A stretch of 64,000 nucleotides of DNA, taken from the NCBI GenBank assembly GCA_029259715.1, contig JAJDEP010000012.1, positions 62,001 to 126,000 on the forward strand, read 5' to 3'. Below the pieces are notes generated by a model. That model was not told the origin of the DNA and made no database searches. It saw only the letters and a program-made list of their open reading frames with translations. Of this stretch, positions 39,213-48,050 are shown piece after piece. Source of the DNA: Planctomycetota bacterium. Its GTDB lineage: Bacteria > Planctomycetota > B15-G4. A program made the position numbers and the translations under genes. The stretch's first letter is position 1. Each line of letters starts with the position of its first letter.

Positions 39213-42200
39213 GGTGATGGGTTTCCCTCGGCACGCGTTCCACCGAGCAGCAACGGTGACGAATGGTCGAACGGATTGAAGCGATGCAGCAGGTCAGCGT
39301 CGATGCGGTTGGGCGGCAACCACGGCGACGCGCACTCGGCCGCCGCGTCGATGGTCCGGCGCAGCAGAGGGTCGTCCCAATCGAGACGTTCGAGGACACC
39401 CACCAGCCCATCGAACACCGGCGCGAGCAGCGCCCGCGTGTCCGTTCGCCCTCGCACCCGGGCGGCGACTCGCGGGCCCCACATGTAGTAGGCGTCCACG
39501 AGCCGCGATCCGGCGGGGCTCTCCCGCAACACCTCGTCGCGGAAGCGGCGCAGGACCGTCAACTGCGGCGACTCGGCCCGCCCGTAGACCGCCGTCGCGA
39601 CGAAGCAATCCATCGCCTCGAGGACCTGCACGAAGAACTCGAAGGCCTGCGCCTTGGATTGCTCCGACCAACCCCGCTCCATGGGGCCGGCATGCACCTC
39701 GACCGACTCGTTCTCATTCTCCTTCTCCATCTTCTGGTGCATGCGCCCATCAGGATTGCGGAAGAAGAACACGGAGCTGGCCGGGTCGTTGAGTTCTTCC
39801 GCCTTGTCCGGGAAGGCCTGCTTGAGCGACGCCATGCTCGTGCCCTGGAACGTCACCTCCAGCAGCAGGCTGCCCGCCACCGCCACGGGCGCCCCCGACT
39901 CCGGATTGCTGCCGTTGAGGCGGATGGGGATGGCGATCTTGCTGCCGGGCGTGAACATGTCCGGCGGATAGATGGCCGTGGCCTCGCCCTCGATGCGGAG
40001 CAAGAGCGGTGAGGTCTCCGAGCGCTCCCACTTGACCGCCTGGTAGCCGAGTGCGCGGATCGCCGCCGACGGCTTGGTGCCCTCCGGCAACTCGTCCGGC
40101 AGGTCGTCTTCGTTGGGCAGCTCGGGCAACTGCAAGATGCCCCCGACGTAGAACGGCGCATGGGTCGGCGTGGTCTCGACGACCGGCGGCGGCGTCGGCG
40201 TCGGCGTCGGTGTCGGCGCGGGCGGGTCGGGGGCCGGCGGGTCCGGCTGCCACACGGGCTCGGGATCGGGCTCCCCCACCGGCGCGGGCGGCGTGACCGC
40301 CGGCGGCGGGTCGTCCACCTCCGGCGGGATGGCCGCGACCGTCGGTTCAAAGGCGCCGTAGAGCACCACCTCCACGACGCTGCCGGGCTCAACCTCCACG
40401 CTGGCGGCCGGCTGCTGGTCCTGCACGCGATAGGCGGCCTCGGCCCACGGCGCGGGATCGCCGCCGACGATGGTGGCCACGAGCCCCACGCCCTCGATGG
40501 CCGCGCGCGCATCGGACGCCGTCTGGAAGCTCACCAGCGGTACGCGGACGAGGGACGGCGCCGCGCCGAAGAGCGCGACGGTCACGCGGCTGTCGGGGTC
40601 GACCTCCGCGCCGGCCGCCGGGTCCTGCCATTGGACCGTGAAGGCCTGGCTCTCGTCGGCGGCCGGGTCGCCTCCGACCACGTCGAACTCGAGGCCGGCG
40701 CCCCCGAGGCGCTCGCGCACGCCCGAGAGGCTCTGGCCCGCCAGGTCGGGCACGCTGGTCACGGCGACGTAGTCGCCGTAGACCTTCAGCTCGAACGCGG
40801 CGCCGGCCTCCACCTCCGTCTCCGGCGCCGGCCACTGGTCCTGCACACGGAAGGCCAGGTCGGGCTCGGGCGCAGGGTCGCCGCCGACCGTGGACACGGC
40901 GAGCCCTTTCATCAGCGCGTCCTGCTTCGCGCGTCCCATACGTCGACCGCGGTAGTCGTCGAGGGGGTTGGGCGGCTGCGGGCCGTAGCGACCGGCGCAC
41001 TGCAACACCGGTCCGCCGATCTTCGACATGACATACTCGCCCAGCTTGCAGTGGTTCACCGAGTCGAGGTCGTCGCGCAACATCCAGACGTATTCGACCG
41101 ATGTCCAACCCGCGGAGGCGTCCGGCGGCCGGTTGGCGGTGATCACACCCCCGGGAACCGTTCCGACCATCACGCCCCACTCGGTGTAACGCAGGTTGGC
41201 GCCGATGGTCGCGTTGAGGGGCGGCTCGGCCACGCCGATCCACTCGCGGATGTAGCCCGAGATGTCGGGGTCGTTGGGGTTGATGGACGCCGGATCGAGA
41301 GTGCGGCCACCCGAGCCGTCGCCGTTGCCCGTGCCGTCGCCCCCCGCACCGGCCGTGTCACCACCGGCGCCGCCGCCCGCGCCCCCGCTGCCGTCACCGC
41401 CGGGTCCATCGGTGGGCGAGGGCCCGTCGTAGATGCCCGGCACGGCGCTGTAGATGCCGTAGCCGTACATCGGTTCGCCGATGAACTTCAGGTAGACGGG
41501 CACCACGAAGATGGTGTCGGGGTTGCGCAGGTGCCAGGCGAGCTCGAGCTTGGGCACACCCGTCTCGCCGTGGTCGGGGCGTCCCATCTGCATGCGGCCC
41601 GACGCGGTCACCGTCTGGAAGTTGCCCGATTCGGCCGCCGACGTGCCGTAGTAGTCGAGCCCGCCCGGCACGTCGAGGTTCTTGAAGCGCGAGAGCCAGG
41701 TGCCCTTGCTGGCCGTGGAGCGGGACGGGGGCCGGGTGCCCGACGGCATCATCGAATTGACGCCGGCGAGGAAGGCCACGCCGCCAGTCTCGTCCACGAT
41801 GCTCAGGTCGTAGGTGATCTGGCCCATCTCCTCGATGTCGAAGCCGGTGGTCAGCTCGAGTTCGGCGGGGAACTCCAGCGACAGGTTGCTCGCGGCGGTG
41901 CGGCGCTCGCCCGCCACCTCGACGAAGTCGCCTTGCGCGTCCTTCTCGTACTCGAGGTCGTTCCACATGGCGCGGCCGGTCCACGAAACGCTGGTGCCCT
42001 GGACCTGGGGCGCATCCGCGGTGAGCCGTGCGTTGAGCACGCCGCTCAACTCGACGGACGCGTTGCTCACCGACTCGGTCACGAAGCCGTTGAAGTGCAG
42101 TCGCGCCTCTTTCAACTCGACGGTGTGGCCGCTGTCCACCCAGGGGTAGGGCTCCTCGGGACCACCGAGCCCGAACAGGGCCGGCGGCGTCCAATGGTCG

Positions 42201-45200
42201 CGGGTCACGAAGCGGTAGATGCCCGACTCGGTGTCCTCGACGCTGAACTTCAGTGCGTACAGCCCCGGCGCACCCTCCCCCGCGGCGCTGGGGTTCGGTT
42301 CGGTGGGCGGGTTCTCGTCGTCGGGGGCGGGGAGGGCCAGGGGCGCACCGTAGGCCACGGTCTCGTCGGCATCGTCGAGCAACGCCCAGTCCCAATCCTG
42401 CCCCAGGGGGCGTTCGGGCGTGACGAACAACCACACCTCGTCGTAGGTGAACAGAGGCTCGGCGTCGAAGTCGACCCCGGTGTGTGCGTCGGTGGCGGTC
42501 AGCCCGCTCACACCGCTCTTCTCGGGCGCCACGGCGAAGGCCCCCTCCATGCTCTCGGGCTCCTCGAATTCGGCCGACTTCGAGAGGGTCCCGATGTCGA
42601 TGTCTTCGACGAAGCCGACTTCCTTGTCGTTGCTCGCGAAGACGGTGACCTTCTTGACCCGCAGCTCGACCCGGTCGGTCTCGCCCACTTCGGGCTCCTC
42701 GGGGATGTCGGCCCACTCCACCTCGATGCGATAGGGCCCCGGGAAGCCGATCTCCGGATCATCGTTGGCGACCACCGAGACGAGGAAGTCGATGATGACG
42801 TCCTTGTCGCCCGCGATGCCTGCCGCGGCGCCGCCTACGCCGTCGCCGCCCGCCCCGGCAGCACCCGCGCCAACAGCACCGGCCGAGGCCTCGCGCACCC
42901 GCGGACGCACGTGGATGCGCGGCGCCGGATCGGTGGGTGCGCGCGCCTTGATCGCCGCGTGGATCGCATTGGCCAGCAGCGGGTTGGGCGCCACCTTGCG
43001 CGCGTCCTCCATGGCCACGGCGGCCTGCCGTGACAGGTACTTCATGAACTTCTCCCACTGCATGGCGATCTCGAGCTTCATGCTCGACTCGAGCGAGCCG
43101 GGGGAGAGCAGCTTGCCCTTGGAATCGAACTCGGGGTCCGTGCCGCGGACGAGCTGCCACCCCAGGAAGAAGTCGCCGACCATGCGGCCGGCCAGGCTGT
43201 TGAGGAAGCGCTCGCGTTCGGCCACGCGGTCGGGCGGCGCCACGGTGTCGATCAACACCTCGTTCTCGGCGCCGATGCCGCGGTTGAAGAAGTCGCCCGT
43301 GCCGGTGATCCACATGTCCACGTAGGGACGGAAGAACTCGAGCAACAAACGCTGCGTGCCGTTGTGCCCCTCGAGCACCACCAGGTCGGCCATGGTGTAG
43401 CCGGCCATGCCCTTCGTCGCGAGGAACGCCGCGAACTTCGGCCAGTAGTGCAGGAACATGCTGTTGCGCTGGGCCTCGAAGCGGAAACGCAGGTTCTCGT
43501 CGCGGATCTCGTCGAGGGCCCGCGGGAGATGCTCGTCCCAGTCGGGGCCGCCCCCCAGCAGGCCGGCCTCGCGGGCGAAGGCCAGCTGCTCCGTCGACTC
43601 GACCAGCTCGAGATCCCAGGCCTCGTCGTCGCTGTAGGGGCCGGTGGCGAAGAACACCTGCGGGCCGCCGTCTTTCCGTTCCAGCACGTTGCCGTCGGGG
43701 CCCTTGCGGGTGTACGGGATGACGCGGATGTCGACGTTGTCGAGCAAGCTCACGCGCTTGCTGCCCTGGTCGCGACGGAACTGGTTCTCGGCGCCGAGGT
43801 AACCCTGGTAGATGTTGTCCTTGGTGTCGTCTTTCAGCGGATCGAGCAGCAGCTTGCCGGCGATGCGCACGGAGGTGTTGGCGATGTTCACCGCGATGAA
43901 CGCCTGACCGACGCCCGGGATGAACATGGCCGAGCCCATCATCACCGCGCCCTCGGGGCGTCCGTTGGCCACGAGGTCGTACAGCGCGTAGCCGGGCGCG
44001 ACGTAGGGGAAGTTCATGACGAACTCGCGGGCCGCCACCCAACCGATCGCCTTGTAGTCGTTCGGGTTGTCGATGGCCGCTTCGAGGATCAGCAGCGCCG
44101 AGTCGAGGTTGCCCGAACTGAGCACTCTCGACATGAGCGCCTTGCCGCTGAAGGCGGGCTTGCCAAACTCGATCTGAAGTGCGGGCAGCTTGAAGTCCGC
44201 GTTGGGCATGAGCAGATGGATCTTGCCCCTCAACCCGAGGGTGCCGAGCACCTCCGCGCCGACGCCGCCCAGGCGACCGGCCATGCCCTCCATGACCTTG
44301 CCGGCGACGACCTCCTGCGTGTAGCGGCCGGCCTTGTACTCGTCGTACACGGACTTCGCGTAGGTCTTGGTGTTCTCGAAGCGCGCCACGACGCCGTTGC
44401 GCACCTCGAACCACACCGCCTCGCGGAAGGTCTTCTCGAGGCCGATGCGCGGGTCGAGGGCGTACTTGGCCCGGGCGGCGTCGAGGACGGCGCGCTCGAG
44501 TTCGGCCCGCTGCCGCGGGTCGGTCACCTTCTCGAGCAGCCGGTCGACGATGTCCTTGCGGCGCGGCGCGTTGGGGTCGTCGGCCCCCACGAGCTGACGC
44601 ACGTGCTGGTCCGACAACAGGTCGTGCACGCCGTGGTAGAGCTGCAGCCACGCGGTGCGGCGCCAGATCTCGGGGTTCGCGTCGGGGTACTGCTGCTTGA
44701 TGCGCGCCCACTCGGGATCGGTGATTCCGCCCGTCACGACTTTGAGCGGATCGGTCACCGTGAGGATCATGTTCTCGATCATGATCTCGCGGCCCACGAG
44801 GTCCCAACGGGACTGCGCGCCTTGGATGTCGATGGTCTTGCGGTACTTGCCGTCCTGCGGGTGGTCGTAGTAACCCGGCGGCCGCTCGGGCAGATATTCC
44901 TTCCAGATGTCCTCGGCCGTGTAAGGCTTGCCGTCGCCCTTGGCCTCGCCCTTGTGCTTGAGCCGGAACTTCGCGGCGGCGTCGAACGCCATGCGGATCT
45001 TCTCGTGACTCAGCCCTTCGCCGCCCCCCGTCGAGCGGATGTGCTTGTAGATCTCGTCGATGTACTTGCGGCAGAGCTCGCGGTTCCCCCGCCCGTATTC
45101 GACGTCGTAGTCGAAGGCGACGATGCGCTTGTTCGGGTCGGAGTTGTGCACCGACGTGCGCTTCACACCGGTGCCCTCGGCGCCGCTGCGCAGCAGGTAC

Positions 45201-46447
45201 TTGGGCCGGTTGTGCGGGTGGTGCTCGTACATGATCCAGTTGTCGTAGGCGCCGTCGAACGAGAAGCGCTCGGCCATCTCGGGACGATTCGGCAGGACCT
45301 TGCCGCGCGGGTCGGCGTCGGTGCGCGCGGTCGCCCGGCCGTTCTTGTCGAGCCCCACCTCGGTCCACGGGCTGAGCCGCGCCTCGGCCTCGTAGTCGGC
45401 GCGCACCTTCTCGATCTCACCCTGCAGGCGATCGGCCCCGGCCTGATCGCCCTTGCCCCGCAGCACCTGCTGCTTGGTCATCAGCTCGGCCAGCTTGTTG
45501 TCGAACGCTTCGACGTTGCGGCCCCAGTCGTCCAACGAGTCCCAGCCGCGCCCCTCGGCCTGGCTCTTGAGCTGTCCCTCCGAGCGATAAGCCTCGGGGT
45601 TGAGCCGCTTCTCTCGCACGACGCGCCGGGCTTCGGACTCGTGCGACGACATGCGCGACTGGGCGCGCCAGTCGGGGAAGAAGTCCCAACCATTCATGCT
45701 CTCGATGCCGAGGCGCATGGGGTCCATGCCGTGGAGTCGGGTGAACTCCGCGTCGAACATCTTGATCACCTCTTCGACGGTGATCCCCAGCTTCTCGGCC
45801 AGGTCGCGCGGGAACACGAACACGGTCTGGTCGATATCGCTGGCGATGCCGCTGCCCTTGTTGCCCGAGTCGAGCATGCCAATCTTGACCGCGCCGTCGG
45901 GATCGATGGACTTGAGCTTCTCGCGCACCGCTTCCATGGCGTCGCGGCTCATCTGTCGCCGCGCCTCGGCCAGGATCTGCTTCATGTTGTCGGCGAGCCC
46001 GACCTCCTTGATCATGTGCTCGATCTGTTCGAACGAGTACTGCTCGAAGACCTTCTTGCAGGCGTCGACCTCTTCCTTGGAACGGGCGGCCCGGGCCTCG
46101 GCGCTGTCCCCGGCCTGCGTCTCGGGCGCGGAGATCTTCTCGACCTCCGCCTCCACGGCGGCCTTCATGTCCGCGGGCTTGAGCCCCCGCAGGTCGCCGC
46201 CCTCGACGGCGATGCGCTCGAGTCGCCAGGTCGGGACCTTGATGCGCTGATCGTCGTCGTCGTCCGCCGCCGCGATCTGGGGCGACGGCGCGGGCGCCGG
46301 CACGGGCGCCGCGGCGAGCGCCGCAGCGACCCCGGAGGGCGCAAGGAACAACACCGACAGGCCGATCAGCAACCCCAGGGGCACCGCCGCCATGAGCCCG
46401 CTCCGAACCATCCGCGCGTTTCGCGGGGTCTCGACACTCTCAGACAT
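39209..46447 (-). CDS. Giant exported protein with PASTA repeats and CFI-box C-terminus
   Basis: 2412 residues. An N-terminal transmembrane or signal segment lies at about 18-45. Charged, helical sequence follows to about 1200 with no recognised family, including a nucleotidyltransferase-like string SGNKGSGIASDIDQ at 194-207. Beta-sandwich-like sequence (about 1260-1750) is broken by Gly-rich linkers. About three PASTA-like repeats occupy roughly 1845-2035 (SVPDLAGQSLSGVRERLGGA is the clearest). A Pro/Thr linker PTPTPTPTPPP follows. Near residue 2281 a CFVATAVYG...LTVLRRFRDEVL...SPAGSRLVDAYY block is the CFI-box-CTERM signature. GAGGAGAG lies about 10 bp before the ATG. Likely a cell-surface protein; function unknown. 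Confidence 0.85.
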   Translation of the reverse strand: MSESVETPRNARMVRSGLMAAVPLGLLIGLSVLFLAPSGVAAALAAAPVPAPAPSPQIAAADDDDDQRIKVPTWRLERIAVEGGDLRGLKPADMKAAVEAEVEKISAPETQAGDSAEARAARSKEEVDACKKVFEQYSFEQIEHMIKEVGLADNMKQILAEARRQMSRDAMEAVREKLKSIDPDGAVKIGMLDSGNKGSGIASDIDQTVFVFPRDLAEKLGITVEEVIKMFDAEFTRLHGMDPMRLGIESMNGWDFFPDWRAQSRMSSHESEARRVVREKRLNPEAYRSEGQLKSQAEGRGWDSLDDWGRNVEAFDNKLAELMTKQQVLRGKGDQAGADRLQGEIEKVRADYEAEARLSPWTEVGLDKNGRATARTDADPRGKVLPNRPEMAERFSFDGAYDNWIMYEHHPHNRPKYLLRSGAEGTGVKRTSVHNSDPNKRIVAFDYDVEYGRGNRELCRKYIDEIYKHIRSTGGGEGLSHEKIRMAFDAAAKFRLKHKGEAKGDGKPYTAEDIWKEYLPERPPGYYDHPQDGKYRKTIDIQGAQSRWDLVGREIMIENMILTVTDPLKVVTGGITDPEWARIKQQYPDANPEIWRRTAWLQLYHGVHDLLSDQHVRQLVGADDPNAPRRKDIVDRLLEKVTDPRQRAELERAVLDAARAKYALDPRIGLEKTFREAVWFEVRNGVVARFENTKTYAKSVYDEYKAGRYTQEVVAGKVMEGMAGRLGGVGAEVLGTLGLRGKIHLLMPNADFKLPALQIEFGKPAFSGKALMSRVLSSGNLDSALLILEAAIDNPNDYKAIGWVAAREFVMNFPYVAPGYALYDLVANGRPEGAVMMGSAMFIPGVGQAFIAVNIANTSVRIAGKLLLDPLKDDTKDNIYQGYLGAENQFRRDQGSKRVSLLDNVDIRVIPYTRKGPDGNVLERKDGGPQVFFATGPYSDDEAWDLELVESTEQLAFAREAGLLGGGPDWDEHLPRALDEIRDENLRFRFEAQRNSMFLHYWPKFAAFLATKGMAGYTMADLVVLEGHNGTQRLLLEFFRPYVDMWITGTGDFFNRGIGAENEVLIDTVAPPDRVAERERFLNSLAGRMVGDFFLGWQLVRGTDPEFDSKGKLLSPGSLESSMKLEIAMQWEKFMKYLSRQAAVAMEDARKVAPNPLLANAIHAAIKARAPTDPAPRIHVRPRVREASAGAVGAGAAGAGGDGVGGAAAGIAGDKDVIIDFLVSVVANDDPEIGFPGPYRIEVEWADIPEEPEVGETDRVELRVKKVTVFASNDKEVGFVEDIDIGTLSKSAEFEEPESMEGAFAVAPEKSGVSGLTATDAHTGVDFDAEPLFTYDEVWLFVTPERPLGQDWDWALLDDADETVAYGAPLALPAPDDENPPTEPNPSAAGEGAPGLYALKFSVEDTESGIYRFVTRDHWTPPALFGLGGPEEPYPWVDSGHTVELKEARLHFNGFVTESVSNASVELSGVLNARLTADAPQVQGTSVSWTGRAMWNDLEYEKDAQGDFVEVAGERRTAASNLSLEFPAELELTTGFDIEEMGQITYDLSIVDETGGVAFLAGVNSMMPSGTRPPSRSTASKGTWLSRFKNLDVPGGLDYYGTSAAESGNFQTVTASGRMQMGRPDHGETGVPKLELAWHLRNPDTIFVVPVYLKFIGEPMYGYGIYSAVPGIYDGPSPTDGPGGDGSGGAGGGAGGDTAGAGGDGTGNGDGSGGRTLDPASINPNDPDISGYIREWIGVAEPPLNATIGANLRYTEWGVMVGTVPGGVITANRPPDASAGWTSVEYVWMLRDDLDSVNHCKLGEYVMSKIGGPVLQCAGRYGPQPPNPLDDYRGRRMGRAKQDALMKGLAVSTVGGDPAPEPDLAFRVQDQWPAPETEVEAGAAFELKVYGDYVAVTSVPDLAGQSLSGVRERLGGAGLEFDVVGGDPAADESQAFTVQWQDPAAGAEVDPDSRVTVALFGAAPSLVRVPLVSFQTASDARAAIEGVGLVATIVGGDPAPWAEAAYRVQDQQPAASVEVEPGSVVEVVLYGAFEPTVAAIPPEVDDPPPAVTPPAPVGEPDPEPVWQPDPPAPDPPAPTPTPTPTPPPVVETTPTHAPFYVGGILQLPELPNEDDLPDELPEGTKPSAAIRALGYQAVKWERSETSPLLLRIEGEATAIYPPDMFTPGSKIAIPIRLNGSNPESGAPVAVAGSLLLEVTFQGTSMASLKQAFPDKAEELNDPASSVFFFRNPDGRMHQKMEKENENESVEVHAGPMERGWSEQSKAQAFEFFVQVLEAMDCFVATAVYGRAESPQLTVLRRFRDEVLRESPAGSRLVDAYYMWGPRVAARVRGRTDTRALLAPVFDGLVGVLERLDWDDPLLRRTIDAAAECASPWLPPNRIDADLLHRFNPFDHSSPLLLGGTRAEGNPSP

Positions 46448-46497
46448 CTTCTGGCTCTCTCCTCGACCGGCGAACGCGCAAGCTCACGGGAGGACCC

Positions 46498-46569
46498 TGC
46501 GCTGAGGGGGGGAATCCATGGTAGACGGGTCCCTCAGCGCATCAGGCGCCAAGCCGCCACGGATTCCCC
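46498..46569 (-). promoter_or_regulatory. Two interlocked inverted repeats in the leader of the giant gene
   Basis: TGCGCTGAGGG (46498-46508) pairs with CCCTCAGCGCA (46531-46541), a perfect 11-bp stem. GGGGAATCCATGG (46509-46521) pairs with CCACGGATTCCCC (46557-46569), 12 of 13 matches. The second pair begins inside the loop of the first and ends outside it, so the two stems form a pseudoknot or compete. They lie between the dehydrogenase stop (46650) and the giant gene start (46447): terminator of the former or leader control of the latter. Nothing else stands out in this 200-bp gap. Confidence 0.55.
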
Positions 46570-46649
46570 GGTCGAATCCCAAAATGCCCCGCGAGCGCCC
46601 TGATCCGGACACCCGGGAGGCCGCCCGGGGCGCGCGACAGGGGGGCCGC

Positions 46650-48050
46650 TCAGGCCCCGATGATCGTCCCGCCCGAGCCGTCTGAGCCGTCCGCCCGCAG
46701 GGATCGCAGGGCCCCGCGGGTGTCGACCACCAGGCGGGCCACTCGGGCAACGCGCGCCAGGTCGTAGGCCGAGTGGTCGGTGGCCAGGATCACGGCGTCG
46801 TAGGCGGCCAGCACCTCGTCGTCGGTCATGGCCGCGTCGATGCTGTGCAGCACGGCGTGTCCGGGCAGCCATTCGGGCCGGGTCTGCGCCACGAGCGGGT
46901 CGTGATAGTCGGCCTGGGCCCCGGCCGCCCACAGCTTGGTGAGCAGCGCGAAGCTCGGGCTGCCGCGGACGTCGTCGATGTCCGGCTTGTAGGCCAGGCC
47001 CAGCACGAGCACCCGCGCCGCCGCGAGCTCGACGCCCCGGTCGGCCAGCGCGCCCCGGGTGCGCTCGACGACCCAGTCCGGCATGGCGTGGTTGATCTCG
47101 CCGGCGAGGGCCACCAGACGCGCCGGGTGCCCGACCTGTTCGGCCTTCCACGCCAGGTAGAAGGGATCGACGGGGATGCAGTGACCGCCGAGCCCCGGGC
47201 CCGGCGCGAAGGACTGGAAGCCGTAGGGCTTGGTCGCCGCGGCGTCCACCACCTCCCAGGGGTCGATGTCCATGGCGGTGAGCATCGTCTTGAACTCGTT
47301 GACGAGGGCGATGTTCACCGCCCGGTAGACGTTCTCGAGCAGCTTGGCCGCCTCGGCCACGTCGCTCGACGAGACCGTCACGACTTCGTCGACGGCCACG
47401 CGGTACAGGCGCGACGCCGCCTCCCCCGAGGCCGCGTCGACGCCGCCCACCAGTCGCGTCGTGTTGCGCGTGTCGTGGTCGCGCCGGCCCGGGTCGACCC
47501 GCTCGGGCGAGAAGGCCAGGAACACGTCGCGCCCGCAGCGCAGCCCCGTGGCCTCCAACCGCGGCTGGAGCACCTCGCGGGTCGTCCCCGGCCAGGTCGT
47601 GCTCTCGAGGACGACGAGGCGGCCCGGGCTCAACGTCGCGGCGACGGCGTCGGCGGCGGCCGTGACCGCCGAGAGATCGGGCTCGCGGCCCGGCCCCAGG
47701 GGCGTGGGCACGCAGATCAGCACCGCGTCCGTCTCGGCCAGACGTTCGAGATCCGTGGTGGCGATGAAACGGCCCCGCGCCATGAGCCCCGCGAAGAGCT
47801 CGGGGCCGAGGCGGGCCGGTTCCGTCTCGCCCCGATTGAGACGCATCACGCGGTCGGCGTCGAGATCGAAGCCCAGCACCCGGAAGCCCGCGGCCTCCAT
47901 GGCCGCCGCCATGGGCAACCCGACCCACCCGAGGCCCACCACGCCCACCACCGCGCTGCGGTCGTCGATGCGACGCAGCAGGTTGGTCAGCGGACCGGCA
48001 GCGGGCGAGGCCCCGCCGGGCTCAGGCGATGAGGAGTGTTCAGCGGACAT
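46650..48050 (-). CDS. UDP-N-acetyl-hexosamine 6-dehydrogenase-like nucleotide-sugar dehydrogenase
   Basis: 466 residues. The Rossmann motif GVVGLGWVGLPMA is at about 37-49. The substrate region includes LESTTWPGTTRE. The catalytic Cys lies in GGHCIPVDPFYLAWKA (near residue 270), with the Lys/Asn of ENVYRAVNIALVNEF upstream. The PDPFYLAWKA form is that of the WbpA/WbpO/WecC group, which oxidises C6 of UDP-GlcNAc, UDP-GalNAc or UDP-ManNAc, rather than UDP-glucose dehydrogenase. It overlaps the MATE gene by 11 bp. The product would feed surface polysaccharide synthesis, in line with the glycosyltransferases nearby. Confidence 0.9.
   Translation of the reverse strand: MSAEHSSSPEPGGASPAAGPLTNLLRRIDDRSAVVGVVGLGWVGLPMAAAMEAAGFRVLGFDLDADRVMRLNRGETEPARLGPELFAGLMARGRFIATTDLERLAETDAVLICVPTPLGPGREPDLSAVTAAADAVAATLSPGRLVVLESTTWPGTTREVLQPRLEATGLRCGRDVFLAFSPERVDPGRRDHDTRNTTRLVGGVDAASGEAASRLYRVAVDEVVTVSSSDVAEAAKLLENVYRAVNIALVNEFKTMLTAMDIDPWEVVDAAATKPYGFQSFAPGPGLGGHCIPVDPFYLAWKAEQVGHPARLVALAGEINHAMPDWVVERTRGALADRGVELAAARVLVLGLAYKPDIDDVRGSPSFALLTKLWAAGAQADYHDPLVAQTRPEWLPGHAVLHSIDAAMTDDEVLAAYDAVILATDHSAYDLARVARVARLVVDTRGALRSLRADGSDGSGGTIIGA

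Noticed and set aside
40190-40225. GGCGTC repeats in the giant gene considered as a regulatory repeat
   Set aside because: They encode the Pro-Thr linker (PTPTPTPT) and are explained by the protein sequence.
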